Assembly (NCBI RefSeq): GCF_035920345.1
Contig: NZ_CP109149.1
Span: 9,734,001 to 9,798,000 of the forward strand
DNA: 64,000 nt
DNA from: Nocardia vinacea
Lineage (GTDB): Bacteria > Actinomycetota > Actinomycetes > Mycobacteriales > Mycobacteriaceae
Direction: 5' to 3'
The number at the start of each line of letters is the position of its first letter. Within the stretch, counting starts at the first letter, position 1. Below, piece by piece: positions 36,148 through 44,375 of the stretch. The notes under the pieces were generated by a model. It was not told the origin of the DNA. It made no database searches and was given only the letters and a program-made list of their open reading frames with translations. Both the position numbers and the translations under genes were made by a program.

Positions 36148-37712
36148 CGTCTGCGCAGCAGGGGAAACCGGTTGCGCCGTCGATCGCGCAGCACCAACTG
36201 CGCCGCGCTGCGCCCGCTCGCTCCGGACACCCCGCCACCCGGATGCGTCGACGCCCCGGTGAGATACAACCCGGGCGCGCCGGGCACTCGCTGCCCGGAC
36301 AGCTCGGGCAGCGGCCGCCACAGCATCATCTGATCCAGTGACATCTCCACATGCATCACATTTCCGCCGCGCAACCCGAGCTCGCGCTCCAGATCGACCG
36401 GGGTCTGCACGTACCGCCGCAGCACACTCGCCTCGAAACCCGGTGCGTAGGAGTCGACTTCGGCGATGATCCGATCGGCCTCCGACTCCGCGTGCGCGGC
36501 CCAGTCGCTCCCGTCGGCCAGCTCGTACGGATGCCACTGCGCCCACAGCGAGAGCTGATGCTCACCGGCCGGGGCGATGCTCGGATCCAGCGCACTGAAA
36601 CTCATGGCCAGCACCACCGGACGCGGCGGCAGGTCGCCGGCCAGTGCCGCACCGTGCGCCCGGCGCAGCTGCCGCCGATCGGAGACGAGAAACTGCAGAC
36701 CATTGGCGGATTCGGCGGTCGAACTACCGGGATACTGCGGCAGCGCAGACGTCGCGAGCCGCACCACCATGCCGATACCGGGCCCGACCCGGATCCGCCG
36801 CTGCCAGTCGTCGAGCACCACACCGTCGAATCCGCCGTCCCGCAGCAGATCCAGCGTCGTCAGCACATGGGTGCCCGCGATCACGGTGTCCGCGTGCAGA
36901 CTTCGTCCCGACGCCGTGCGCACCTGCCAGCCCGCACCGACCTGGCGCAGCTCGGTGACCGCATCGCCCGCCGACACCACACCGCCGTCGGCGCGCAGCC
37001 GCGCGACCAGCGCCGTTGTCAGTGCCCCACTTCCTCCCACCGCCCGTCCCGGCGGCAGCGTATGCATCAGCGCGGCGAATCCGACCATCGGCGCGGTCCC
37101 CGGTTCCGACATCGGCGGCCCGGACTGCGCACCGAACCAGGCCAGCGACGCCTTGAGCCGCTCATCGTCGAAGTAGCTGTCCAGCAGGGCGTCGCCGGTC
37201 TGCAGGAACTCCCGCGACAACGCACTCCCGCCATCGCGCGCGTCCAGCCCCCAGAACGAACGCAGCAGCCGACCCGGCGTCGGCGCACTGCCGAACGCGC
37301 GCATCACCCGCGCCGACCGCGGCCCCCAGACCTCGACGAAGCGCCGATACGCCGTCGCATCCCGCGCACCGCAGACCTCCGCGATTCCGGCGCAGGTCCG
37401 ATCGACATCGCGATGGAAAACGATCGGCGCACCGCCATCCGGCCCCGCGGGCGTGAAACCCCAGGGATCGCAATCGATATAACGCAGCCCGAAACGCGAC
37501 AGCTCCAGTTCCTCGATGATCCCGGTATGGCGCACCATGATGTGCGCCGAAGATCCGCGATCGACCAGATGACCGGGAAAGCGTTCGACCGTCGACACTG
37601 CGCCGCCGAGCACCTCGTCGCGCTCGAGCACCTCCACCCGCTCCCCGGCCCGCGCCAGATAGCAAGCCGCGACGAGCGCGTTATGGCCCGACCCGACGAC
37701 CACAACGGTCAC
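36144..37712 (-). CDS. crtO: Carotenoid 4-ketolase, CrtO type
   Basis: A 522-residue FAD protein of the CrtI superfamily that resembles Rhodococcus erythropolis CrtO throughout. The N-terminal fold is VVVVGSGHNALVAACYLARAG with VLERDEVLGGAVSTVERFPG. Conserved internal blocks are RGSSAHIMVRHTGIIEELEL, ALLDSYFDDERLKASLAWFG and NVMHVEMSLDQMMLWRPLPE, ending with YLTGASTHPGGGVSGASGR. CrtO adds a 4-keto group to the beta ring of gamma- or beta-carotene. GTG 37712 overlaps the stop of the GNAT gene. Confidence 0.9.
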   Translation of the reverse strand: MTVVVVGSGHNALVAACYLARAGERVEVLERDEVLGGAVSTVERFPGHLVDRGSSAHIMVRHTGIIEELELSRFGLRYIDCDPWGFTPAGPDGGAPIVFHRDVDRTCAGIAEVCGARDATAYRRFVEVWGPRSARVMRAFGSAPTPGRLLRSFWGLDARDGGSALSREFLQTGDALLDSYFDDERLKASLAWFGAQSGPPMSEPGTAPMVGFAALMHTLPPGRAVGGSGALTTALVARLRADGGVVSAGDAVTELRQVGAGWQVRTASGRSLHADTVIAGTHVLTTLDLLRDGGFDGVVLDDWQRRIRVGPGIGMVVRLATSALPQYPGSSTAESANGLQFLVSDRRQLRRAHGAALAGDLPPRPVVLAMSFSALDPSIAPAGEHQLSLWAQWHPYELADGSDWAAHAESEADRIIAEVDSYAPGFEASVLRRYVQTPVDLERELGLRGGNVMHVEMSLDQMMLWRPLPELSGQRVPGAPGLYLTGASTHPGGGVSGASGRSAAQLVLRDRRRNRFPLLRRR

Positions 37713-38326
37713 AGAGGCAGCCGCCGTCCCAGGATGGCGAACGGCCTGGTATCCCCGGCGAAGACGAAATTCCGGATCACATCGGTGAATCCGAGTCGCC
37801 GATACAGTTTCCAGGCGCGGTTGGCCTCGCCGTGCACTTCCGGCGTGGACAGCAGCACCGCGCTCTCGGTGCGATTCGCCAGCAGCCGCGTCAGCAGTTC
37901 GCCGCCGATGCCGCGCCCCTGCGCCGCCGGATGCACGTGCAGCTCGGTCAGTTCGAAATAGTCCGAAAGCAGTTCGCGCGCAGAATGTTCCGGCCAACCC
38001 GAGCGCCGCATCCCGCTGTGCACCTGCTGATGCCACCACTGGTGGGCGGCGCCGCGATAGCCGTAGGCGATGGCCACCATCGGCGCGGTCCGCAGGTCGA
38101 TCTGCCCGGAGTCATCCGGGATGACGGCGGCGGCGCCCTGCCAGCCGACGCGGGTGGTGTGCTCGGTCCACATCGGTGCGCGATGGTGTTCGGTGCCGTG
38201 CGGATATTCCATCGCCGCGACGTACACCGCAAGCGCGTCGTGCAGCCGAGAGCGCAGCGCCGCGACGGAGAGGTCGATGACGACAGGGGCGTTGGCGGGG
38301 GTGTGTTTGGGCTTGACGGCTGTCAT
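37709..38326 (-). CDS. GNAT family N-acetyltransferase (Rv2170 type)
   Basis: A 205-residue acetyltransferase. The acetyl-CoA motif is LTELHVHPAAQGRGIGGELL (about 130-149), followed by VLLSTPEVHGEANRAWKLYR and LGFTDVIRNFVFAGD. The same gene lies next to lppM in M. tuberculosis (Rv2170). The N-terminal part with EHHRAPMWTEHTTRVGWQGA is specific to this subfamily. Substrate not known from sequence; a protein lysine or small amine are both possible. It is the first gene of the carotenoid/lppM operon; a LexA-like box lies 65 bp upstream. Confidence 0.88.
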   Translation of the reverse strand: MTAVKPKHTPANAPVVIDLSVAALRSRLHDALAVYVAAMEYPHGTEHHRAPMWTEHTTRVGWQGAAAVIPDDSGQIDLRTAPMVAIAYGYRGAAHQWWHQQVHSGMRRSGWPEHSARELLSDYFELTELHVHPAAQGRGIGGELLTRLLANRTESAVLLSTPEVHGEANRAWKLYRRLGFTDVIRNFVFAGDTRPFAILGRRLPL

Positions 38327-38390
38327 GGCTCTCGTCGGTCCGCGGAAAGTTGTCGGTGGGTGTCCCTATATTCAATCTCAATTCAAACGT

Positions 38391-38406
38391 TCGAATACCT
38401 GTTCGA
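38391..38406. promoter_or_regulatory. Possible LexA (SOS) box
   Basis: TCGAATACCTGTTCGA differs at one base from the actinobacterial SOS consensus TCGAAC-N4-GTTCGA. It lies between the divergent GNAT and HEPN-protein genes and overlaps another imperfect palindrome (ATTCAAACGTTCGAAT, 38381-38396). Confidence 0.4.
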
Positions 38407-38476
38407 TCCCCGCGGTGCTGGGAACTCGGCATTCGCGCCCAGGATAGGCCAGGTACGCGACTCGGAGGGACGGCTG

Positions 38477-38917
38477 ATGTCTGGTCGGATCGAACACCCG
38501 GGGCAACCCGGCAAGGCGGGCACGCTGCTGCAGCGGGCGGACGGCTTGCTGATGCAGGCGGCGGGGGAACGCGACCCGCGCGAGCGTTTTCGGACCGCGT
38601 ATCTCGCCGCGCTGCGCGGTGCCGGTGCCGTGCTCGCGTTCACCGGTGCGGACGCAGCGCCGCGGGCGCGCTCGCGCAATGCCTGGGTGCTGCTGCAGCG
38701 CGCCGCGCCCGAATTCGTCATGTGGGCCGACTACTTCAGCGCTCGTTCGGAGATCAGGGCGGCGCTGGAGGCGGGGCTGGATCGCGATGTGGATGATGAG
38801 CAGGCCGACGAGTTCTATTCGCGGGTGGGCGCATTCCTCCACGATGTGGAAGATCTGCTGAATGCCGGGGCTCGATTGCGCCCCGCGCCGGGCTGGTCCG
38901 GCGGTATGACCGCTTAG
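38477..38917 (+). CDS. SAV_6107 family HEPN domain protein
   Basis: A 146-residue all-helical protein of the SAV_6107 family, related to HEPN domains. Recognisable parts are LLQRADGLLMQAAGERDPRE, RFRTAYLAALRGAGAVLAF, NAWVLLQRAAPEFVMWADYF and a C-terminal EFYSRVGAFLHDVEDLL. HEPN proteins often bind nucleotides or RNA, but the canonical RNase Rx4-6H motif is not visible here, so nuclease activity is doubtful. ATG 38477 follows a good GGAGGG site. The frame is open far upstream, into the GNAT gene region, which I reject. Confidence 0.85.
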   Translation: MSGRIEHPGQPGKAGTLLQRADGLLMQAAGERDPRERFRTAYLAALRGAGAVLAFTGADAAPRARSRNAWVLLQRAAPEFVMWADYFSARSEIRAALEAGLDRDVDDEQADEFYSRVGAFLHDVEDLLNAGARLRPAPGWSGGMTA

Positions 38918-39039
38918 TTATCGGCGAGTAGGTGGTACGGCACTGATCGAACTCGTATCATTGGTGGCAGATAGCCGACCTTGGCTATCTGTCGCCGACC
39001 CGGAGGCGACAGCCACGTCCTAGTGCCGGGGGAGGTACC

Positions 39040-39462
39040 GTGCCACTCTCCGAGCACGAGCAGCGCATGCTCGAACAGATCGAGAGCGCGCTCTATGCTG
39101 AGGATCCGAAGTTCGCGTCGTCCGTCCGCGGCGGACGCCTTCGCTCGACCTCGAGTCGTCGCAGACTCCAGGCCGCGGCCCTGTTCGTCCTCGGTTTGTT
39201 TCTACTTGTCGCCGGCATAGCCGCTCCGGTGAAGCTCGGCGACTTTCCGATCATCAGCCTGATCGGATTCATCGTGATGTTCGCCGCAGGCGTGCTGTTG
39301 CTGCTCGGCAGTTCCAAGGGCATCGCCAAGGGCGACCGGTCGGGCAATGCCCAATCCGGTGGCGCGAGTGGCGGATCGGGCGGACGTGGGCGACAGCGCA
39401 AGTCCGGTGGTTTCTCCGAACGCATGGAGGATCGGTTCCGCCGCCGCTTCGATCAGGAGTAG
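39040..39462 (+). CDS. DUF3040 membrane protein (Rv2169c type)
   Basis: A 140-residue protein that begins with the DUF3040 signature PLSEHEQRMLEQIESALYAE and DPKFASSVR, has two membrane helices (about 46-65 and 72-90), and ends in a basic, glycine-rich tail (GGRGRQRKSGG, then RMEDRFRRRFDQE). The family lies upstream of mraZ in many actinobacteria. Function unknown; the position suggests a link to cell envelope or division. GTG 39040 has GGGGAGG 5-6 bases upstream. Confidence 0.9.
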   Translation: MPLSEHEQRMLEQIESALYAEDPKFASSVRGGRLRSTSSRRRLQAAALFVLGLFLLVAGIAAPVKLGDFPIISLIGFIVMFAAGVLLLLGSSKGIAKGDRSGNAQSGGASGGSGGRGRQRKSGGFSERMEDRFRRRFDQE

Positions 39463-39489
39463 CGCGCCCGTAGCCGACATCGACATATC

Positions 39490-39528
39490 GAACGCGCCGC
39501 CGCACCGAACCGGTGCGGCGGCGCGTTC
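39490..39528 (+). terminator. Strong hairpin terminator before the dcw cluster
   Basis: Two perfect 18-bp arms (39490-39507 and 39511-39528; GAACGCGCCGCCGCACCG and complement) with a 3-base loop, followed by TCTCAT. It isolates the DUF3040 gene from mraZ. Downstream, 39529-39802 shows no gene, only CA-rich sequence. Confidence 0.9.
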
Positions 39529-39802
39529 TCATGCGTGAACCACCCGGCTGCTGAATGCTCGCCGCGCGCGGTTCTCCACAACGCCCCACGATCTTCCCCA
39601 CCACCTCCCACCACCACCCCTGCATGGGCCTCGTCTGTGGCGTAGGGCCTGGGGTACCAGGGCGTTTGCTGGCAGTTGTCGGGGGCTTGTCCGGCGGTCC
39701 GGCGCGTGTCGCCAGAACACGGAAAAAGTTCTCCACCACCGTGATAGCTGGGATGACCTGCGTAATCGACAATGCGGGGAGCCAGATCACCCCGAGTTTC
39801 GA

Positions 39803-39836
39803 TTGAAAGTGGGGGAAAGTGGGGTAATGTGGAGCG
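39803..39836 (+). promoter_or_regulatory. mraZ promoter with MraZ-binding repeats
   Basis: TTGAAA (39803-39808) and TAATGT (39825-39830) are 16 bp apart and form a good promoter. TGGG-type repeats at 39810, 39820 and 39830 (TGGGG, TGGGG, TGGAG), spaced 10 bp, match the known MraZ operator. They overlap the spacer and -10 box, so MraZ should repress its own operon. Confidence 0.75.
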
Positions 39837-39910
39837 CGCACAAGAGGAAGGGCATACATCCGAGGTGATCGTGCTCCCCGTACCACGGGGTTGATCCGGG
39901 AGGTAGCGAG

Positions 39911-40342
39911 TTGTTTCTCGGTACCTATACACCTCGGTTGGATGACAAGGGGCGACTGACGTTGCCTGCGAAGTTTCGAGACGATCTGGCGGGAGGGTTG
40001 ATGGTCACGAAGGGTCAGGACCACAGCCTTGCCGTATATCCCAAGGAAGAGTTCACCGCTCTCGCACGGCGAGCCGCGGCGGCATCTCGAAGCAATCCGC
40101 AGGCGCGCGCGTTCGTCCGGGCACTCGCGGCCGGTACGGATGAACAGCGTCCGGACGCCCAGGGCCGGATCGTGTTGTCGGCCGATCATCGTCGCTACGC
40201 GAACCTTTCGCGGGATTGCGTGGTGATCGGATCGGTCGACTTCCTCGAGATATGGGATAAGCAGGCGTGGGAGTCCTACCTCGCCGAGCACGAGGAGGAC
40301 TACGCGCAAGCGAGAGACGAGTCGCTGGGCGGAATCTTCTAG
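39911..40342 (+). CDS. mraZ: Transcriptional regulator MraZ
   Basis: A 143-residue protein with two AbrB-like SpoVT domains, each with the DxxGR pattern ([17 protein letters not shown] and [14 protein letters not shown]). MraZ forms rings that bind TGGG repeats in its own promoter and adjusts expression of the division and wall cluster; those repeats are visible upstream. TTG 39911 ([15 protein letters not shown]) is the family start and follows GGGAGGTAGCGAG. First gene of the dcw cluster. Confidence 0.97.
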   Translation: MFLGTYTPRLDDKGRLTLPAKFRDDLAGGLMVTKGQDHSLAVYPKEEFTALARRAAAASRSNPQARAFVRALAAGTDEQRPDAQGRIVLSADHRRYANLSRDCVVIGSVDFLEIWDKQAWESYLAEHEEDYAQARDESLGGIF

Positions 40343-40550
40343 CCCTGAGCGAACGAGTGCCACGCGGCCTCTGCCCGGACGCGCGGACCCTGACGTACTT
40401 CCCCGACGCCAGGTGCCGAGGCTCCGGTCAGAGACCCCGCGGCATTCGTATTTTCGAAAGTAGCTGTGTAGCAAGGCGACCCCGCAGCGAGTGATCCCAC
40501 TGACACGGCTCGATGCGCGACGACGCGAGGCAGGATTCCGGGAGGTCGAG

Positions 40551-41528
40551 GTGAACCGTGAACAGGACGGTCCTCGCCATGTTCCGGTTCTGCTCCAGCG
40601 GGCGGACGCGCTCCTCGGTCCGGCACTCGCCGAACCCGGCGCGGTATATGTCGACGCCACATTGGGTTTGGGCGGACATGCCGAACACTTCCTACGGACC
40701 TACCCGAATATCCATCTCGTCGGACTCGATCGCGATACCCATGCGCTGGCATTGGCCGGTGCGCGATTGGCGCCGTTCGCGGACCGAATCACCTTGGTAC
40801 ACATCCGATATGACGGAATCGCGGCCGCGCTGAAGCAGGCCGGATTGCCGACCACCGGTTCGGTGAGCGCCATCCTGATGGATCTCGGCGTGTCCTCGAT
40901 GCAACTCGACGAGGCCGAGCGCGGCTTCGCCTACTCCGTCGACGCGCCACTGGATATGCGGATGGATCCGACCACCGGCATCACCGCGGCCGATGTGCTC
41001 AACACCTACAGCCACGGTGATCTGGCGCGCGTGCTGAAAACCTATGGCGAGGAACGCTTCGCGGGCAAGATCGCGTCCGCGGTGCTGCGCCGTCGGCAGC
41101 AGAAGCCGTTTCGCACGAGTGCCGAATTGGTCGAATTGCTTTATGCCACAATTCCGGCCGCCGCCAGGCGGACGGGCGGTCATCCGGCCAAGCGGACCTT
41201 CCAGGCGCTGCGGGTGGAGGTGAACGGCGAGCTCGACTCGCTGCGTGCCGCCCTGCCGGCCGCGCTGGACTCGCTGCGGGTCGGCGGCCGGATCGTGATC
41301 ATGTCGTATCAGTCGCTCGAGGATCGGGTGGTCAAACAGGAGTTGGCGCCGCGCACGACATCGCGGACGCCGGTCGACCTGCCGGTCGAATTGCCCGGTA
41401 TGGGACCGGAATTCAAGTTGCTGACCCGGGGCGCCGAGAAGGCGACCGAACAAGAGATCGAAGAGAACCCGAGGGCGGCACCCGTGCGGATGCGCGCGGT
41501 GGAGAGAATCCAGGAGGGGACAACATGA
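40551..41528 (+). CDS. rsmH: 16S rRNA (cytosine-1402-N4)-methyltransferase
   Basis: RsmH (MraW) methylates C1402 of 16S rRNA in the decoding centre. The 325-residue protein shows [13 protein letters not shown], the SAM site [24 protein letters not shown], the [20 protein letters not shown] signature, and the C-terminal [21 protein letters not shown] 40551 has GGGAGG 5 bases upstream; an earlier GTG at 40491 lacks such a site. It overlaps the ftsL start by 4 bases. Confidence 0.96.
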   Translation: MNREQDGPRHVPVLLQRADALLGPALAEPGAVYVDATLGLGGHAEHFLRTYPNIHLVGLDRDTHALALAGARLAPFADRITLVHIRYDGIAAALKQAGLPTTGSVSAILMDLGVSSMQLDEAERGFAYSVDAPLDMRMDPTTGITAADVLNTYSHGDLARVLKTYGEERFAGKIASAVLRRRQQKPFRTSAELVELLYATIPAAARRTGGHPAKRTFQALRVEVNGELDSLRAALPAALDSLRVGGRIVIMSYQSLEDRVVKQELAPRTTSRTPVDLPVELPGMGPEFKLLTRGAEKATEQEIEENPRAAPVRMRAVERIQEGTT

Positions 41529-42334
41529 GTGTGCGCACGCGTACCGTCGAGGCGCCGGGCCGGATCGCCCGCCGGGTTCAGGCCGCCGAGCGGGTGAAAT
41601 CGGGTGCCGCACAACGGGCCTATGCCAAGCGTCGGATGCGGGCCGAGCAGTCGGGGGACCAGCACGATCTGCCGAAACAGCGCGCGTCGGCGATGGCTGC
41701 GCGAATTCCGTTCGTGGCGGCCATCATCGCGCTGCTCGGCTGCGGTCTCGCGCTCACGCTGTTGCTCACCACCCGTTCGGCGGAGGACAGCTATCAGCTC
41801 GGCGATGCCAGGGCGACCAATCGCAAGCTGGCCGACGAACGCGCGGCGCTGCAGCGCGAGGTCGAGGCCGCCGATTCCGCGCCCGAACTCGCCGCCAGGG
41901 CTCGCGAACTCGGGATGATCCCGGCCAAGGATCCGGCCCGGCTGGTGATCGGACCGGATGGCGGGGTGACGGTGATCGGAAAGCCGACGCCCGCGCAGGG
42001 CGCACCGGTCCCGCCGCTGAACAGTTCGCCTGCCACGCCCACCGCCCCGCCGACGGGCAATGCCCAGGCCCGCGGTGAACGATTGGTTCCGGTGACGACC
42101 ACGCCGACCGCGCCGCCCACCCAGCCGAATACCGGTCAGCCCGCGAATGCCGTTGCGGGACAGGCGAGTCCGACACCCAGCCCGACACCGGCGAGCCCGA
42201 CGCCGAGTCCGGGCGCGCAGGCTCCGGTGGAGACACCGCAACCGGAAACTCCGCAGCCCGTACCGGCGCAAGCTCTAGCGCCGCAGCCAGAAACGCCCCA
42301 ACCCGCGCCCGCCCCTGACGAGGGCGCCCGATGA
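41525..42334 (+). CDS. ftsL: FtsL-like septum protein with proline-rich tail
   Basis: A 269-residue bitopic protein (counterpart of Rv2164c). The cytoplasmic N-terminus is basic, the membrane helix is about 60-80 ([20 protein letters not shown]), and a short leucine-zipper coiled coil follows (about 85-125). FtsL joins FtsB and FtsQ and activates FtsW-FtsI. The last 120 residues are rich in Pro, Thr, Gln and Ala ([15 protein letters not shown]), an extension common in actinobacteria, perhaps crossing the wall. Placed between rsmH and ftsI with 4-base overlaps on both sides. Confidence 0.88.
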   Translation: MSVRTRTVEAPGRIARRVQAAERVKSGAAQRAYAKRRMRAEQSGDQHDLPKQRASAMAARIPFVAAIIALLGCGLALTLLLTTRSAEDSYQLGDARATNRKLADERAALQREVEAADSAPELAARARELGMIPAKDPARLVIGPDGGVTVIGKPTPAQGAPVPPLNSSPATPTAPPTGNAQARGERLVPVTTTPTAPPTQPNTGQPANAVAGQASPTPSPTPASPTPSPGAQAPVETPQPETPQPVPAQALAPQPETPQPAPAPDEGAR

Positions 42335-44262
42335 GCATGCGGCAGACCAGGCCCGCGTCGCGTCAGCGCCGCGGGCCGTCGGCATCCGAGGCGGGTTCCG
42401 CCAGAGCCTCCGGCACATCGAGGACGGCAACCGCATCGAGACCACGGACGGCCTCCCCGGATCGTCCGCTGCGGCTGCGTCTCGGCGTCGGCCGGGTGAT
42501 CATGCTGGTCGCACTGGCGGTCGTCGCGCTGCAATTGCTCTGGGTGCAGAGCATTTCCGCGCCCAGCCTGTCCGCGCAGGCGGCCAGCCAGCGCACCACC
42601 CGCGAGCCCGAGTACGCCACCCGTGGGCCGATCATCGATCGCAACGGGAAGTCCCTCGCGATCACACTGAGCGCGCAGGCGCTGACCTTCCAGCCGGTGG
42701 CCGTGCGCAAACAACTCGCCGATGCGAAGGAGAAGTCGGCCAAGGCTCCGGATCCCGATGAGCGGCTCAAAGCGATCGCCAAGACCATCCACGACAGGAT
42801 CGGCAAGGACGCGCCCGCCGAATCGGCGCTGCTGGACAAGCTGAAGAGCGATACAGCGTTCGTCTATCTCGCCCGCAATGTCGATCCGCGCATCGCCTCC
42901 GATATCAAGGTGCAATTTCCCGAGGTCGGCGCCGAGCGCCAGGATGTGCGCGACTATCCGGGAGGCTCGCTGGCGGCCAATGTGCTCGGCACCACCGGCT
43001 GGGACGGACACGGCCAGATGGGGCTGGAATCGTCGCTGGACTCGTTCCTGGCGGGTACCGACGGCTCGCAGACCTACGACCGCGGCTCCGACGGTGCGGT
43101 CATTCCGGGCAGCTGGCGCGATAAGCAGCCGGCGGTGAACGGCTACTCGGTCCAACTGACCCTGGACTCGGATCTGCAGTACTACGTGCAGCAGCAGGTG
43201 CAGCAGGCCAAGGAGATGTCCGGCGCGAACGCGGCCTCGGCTGTCGTGCTGGATGCGAAAACCGGCCAGGTGCTGGCGATGTCGAATGACAACACCTTCA
43301 ACCCGGCGCTGGGACCGCAGCATTGGGGCAACGCCGAGATGCAGAACCCCTCGGTGCAGGATCCCTTCGAACCCGGTTCGGTCAACAAGATCGTGACCGC
43401 GGCCGCGGCCATCGAATACGGCTTGACCAATCCCGACGAGGTGCTGCAGGTGCCCGGCGAGATCCGGATGTCGGGCGTCACCGTGCACGACGCCTGGGAG
43501 CACGCCACTTTGCCGTACACCACCACCGGCATCTTCGGTAAGTCCTCCAATGTCGGCACGCTGATGCTGGCGCAGCGGGTCGGCGAGGACCGGTTCGCGG
43601 ATATGGTCAACCGCTTCGGCCTCGGCCAGCGCGCCGGTGTCGGACTGCCGGGCGAGAGCCCGGGCCAGGTGCCCGCCCGCGACCAGTGGTCCGGCGGAAC
43701 CTTCGCGAACCTGCCCATCGGACAGGGCCTTTCGATGACCACCCTGCAGATGACCGGGATGTACCAGGCCATTGCCAATGGCGGCGTGCGGATTCCGCCG
43801 CGCATCGTCAAGTCCGAGACCGCACCGGACGGCACCCGCACCGATGAGCCACAGCCCGACGGCGTGCGCGTGGTGAGCGAACAGACCGCGGCCACGGTGC
43901 GCACCATGTTCCAGGCTGTCGTGCAGCGCGATCCGATGGGCGTGCAGATGGGCACCGGTGCGTCCGCGGCGATCGATGGCTATCAGGTGGCGGGCAAGAC
44001 CGGCACCGCGCAGAAGGTCGACCCGAGCTGCCGCTGCTATTCGACCTCGTCGTACTACATCACCTTCGCCGGTATGGCCCCCGCGGACAACCCGCGCTAC
44101 GTCATCGGCCTGATGCTCGATGCGCCGATCCGCAGCTCCGACGGCAGCGGTGGCGGGTCGGTGGCGCCACTGTTCCACAACATCGCCTCCTGGGCGCTGC
44201 AGCGCGACCGGATCCCCCCTTCACCCGAGCCATCGCGACGGTTCGTTCTGCAGGCTTCATAA
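42331..44262 (+). CDS. ftsI: Septal peptidoglycan transpeptidase (class B PBP3)
   Basis: FtsI (PbpB) cross-links septal peptidoglycan. The 643-residue protein has a basic cytoplasmic tail, one membrane helix (about 53-75), the dimerisation domain (RGPIIDRNGKSLA), and a transpeptidase domain with active-site S350-V-N-K353 (FEPGSVNK), SxN at 405-407 (KSSN) and KTG at 556-558 (VAGKTGTAQ). A cysteine pair (SCRC) follows the KTG box, a feature shared with mycobacterial PbpB. No promoter is obvious; it is read with ftsL. Confidence 0.96.
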   Translation: MSMRQTRPASRQRRGPSASEAGSARASGTSRTATASRPRTASPDRPLRLRLGVGRVIMLVALAVVALQLLWVQSISAPSLSAQAASQRTTREPEYATRGPIIDRNGKSLAITLSAQALTFQPVAVRKQLADAKEKSAKAPDPDERLKAIAKTIHDRIGKDAPAESALLDKLKSDTAFVYLARNVDPRIASDIKVQFPEVGAERQDVRDYPGGSLAANVLGTTGWDGHGQMGLESSLDSFLAGTDGSQTYDRGSDGAVIPGSWRDKQPAVNGYSVQLTLDSDLQYYVQQQVQQAKEMSGANAASAVVLDAKTGQVLAMSNDNTFNPALGPQHWGNAEMQNPSVQDPFEPGSVNKIVTAAAAIEYGLTNPDEVLQVPGEIRMSGVTVHDAWEHATLPYTTTGIFGKSSNVGTLMLAQRVGEDRFADMVNRFGLGQRAGVGLPGESPGQVPARDQWSGGTFANLPIGQGLSMTTLQMTGMYQAIANGGVRIPPRIVKSETAPDGTRTDEPQPDGVRVVSEQTAATVRTMFQAVVQRDPMGVQMGTGASAAIDGYQVAGKTGTAQKVDPSCRCYSTSSYYITFAGMAPADNPRYVIGLMLDAPIRSSDGSGGGSVAPLFHNIASWALQRDRIPPSPEPSRRFVLQAS

Positions 44263-44375
44263 GATTGGAGCCGCGTTGCCTGGCCGTGAGCCGACGTCGG
44301 TAACCTGACTCGACGTTCCCGCCTTTCCTATAGATCCACCCCGTCCCGTCCGTGCCGATTTTCGAGAGGAGTCCT

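Noticed and set aside
42136..44178. Long minus-strand frame (680 codons) opposite ftsI
   Set aside because: High-GC antisense shadow: composition rich in R, G, H and Q, no start signal, and the plus-strand gene is certain.
44263..44375. TATAGAT near 44327 as a separate murE promoter
   Set aside because: No matching -35 box at a proper distance; ftsI read-through explains expression as well.
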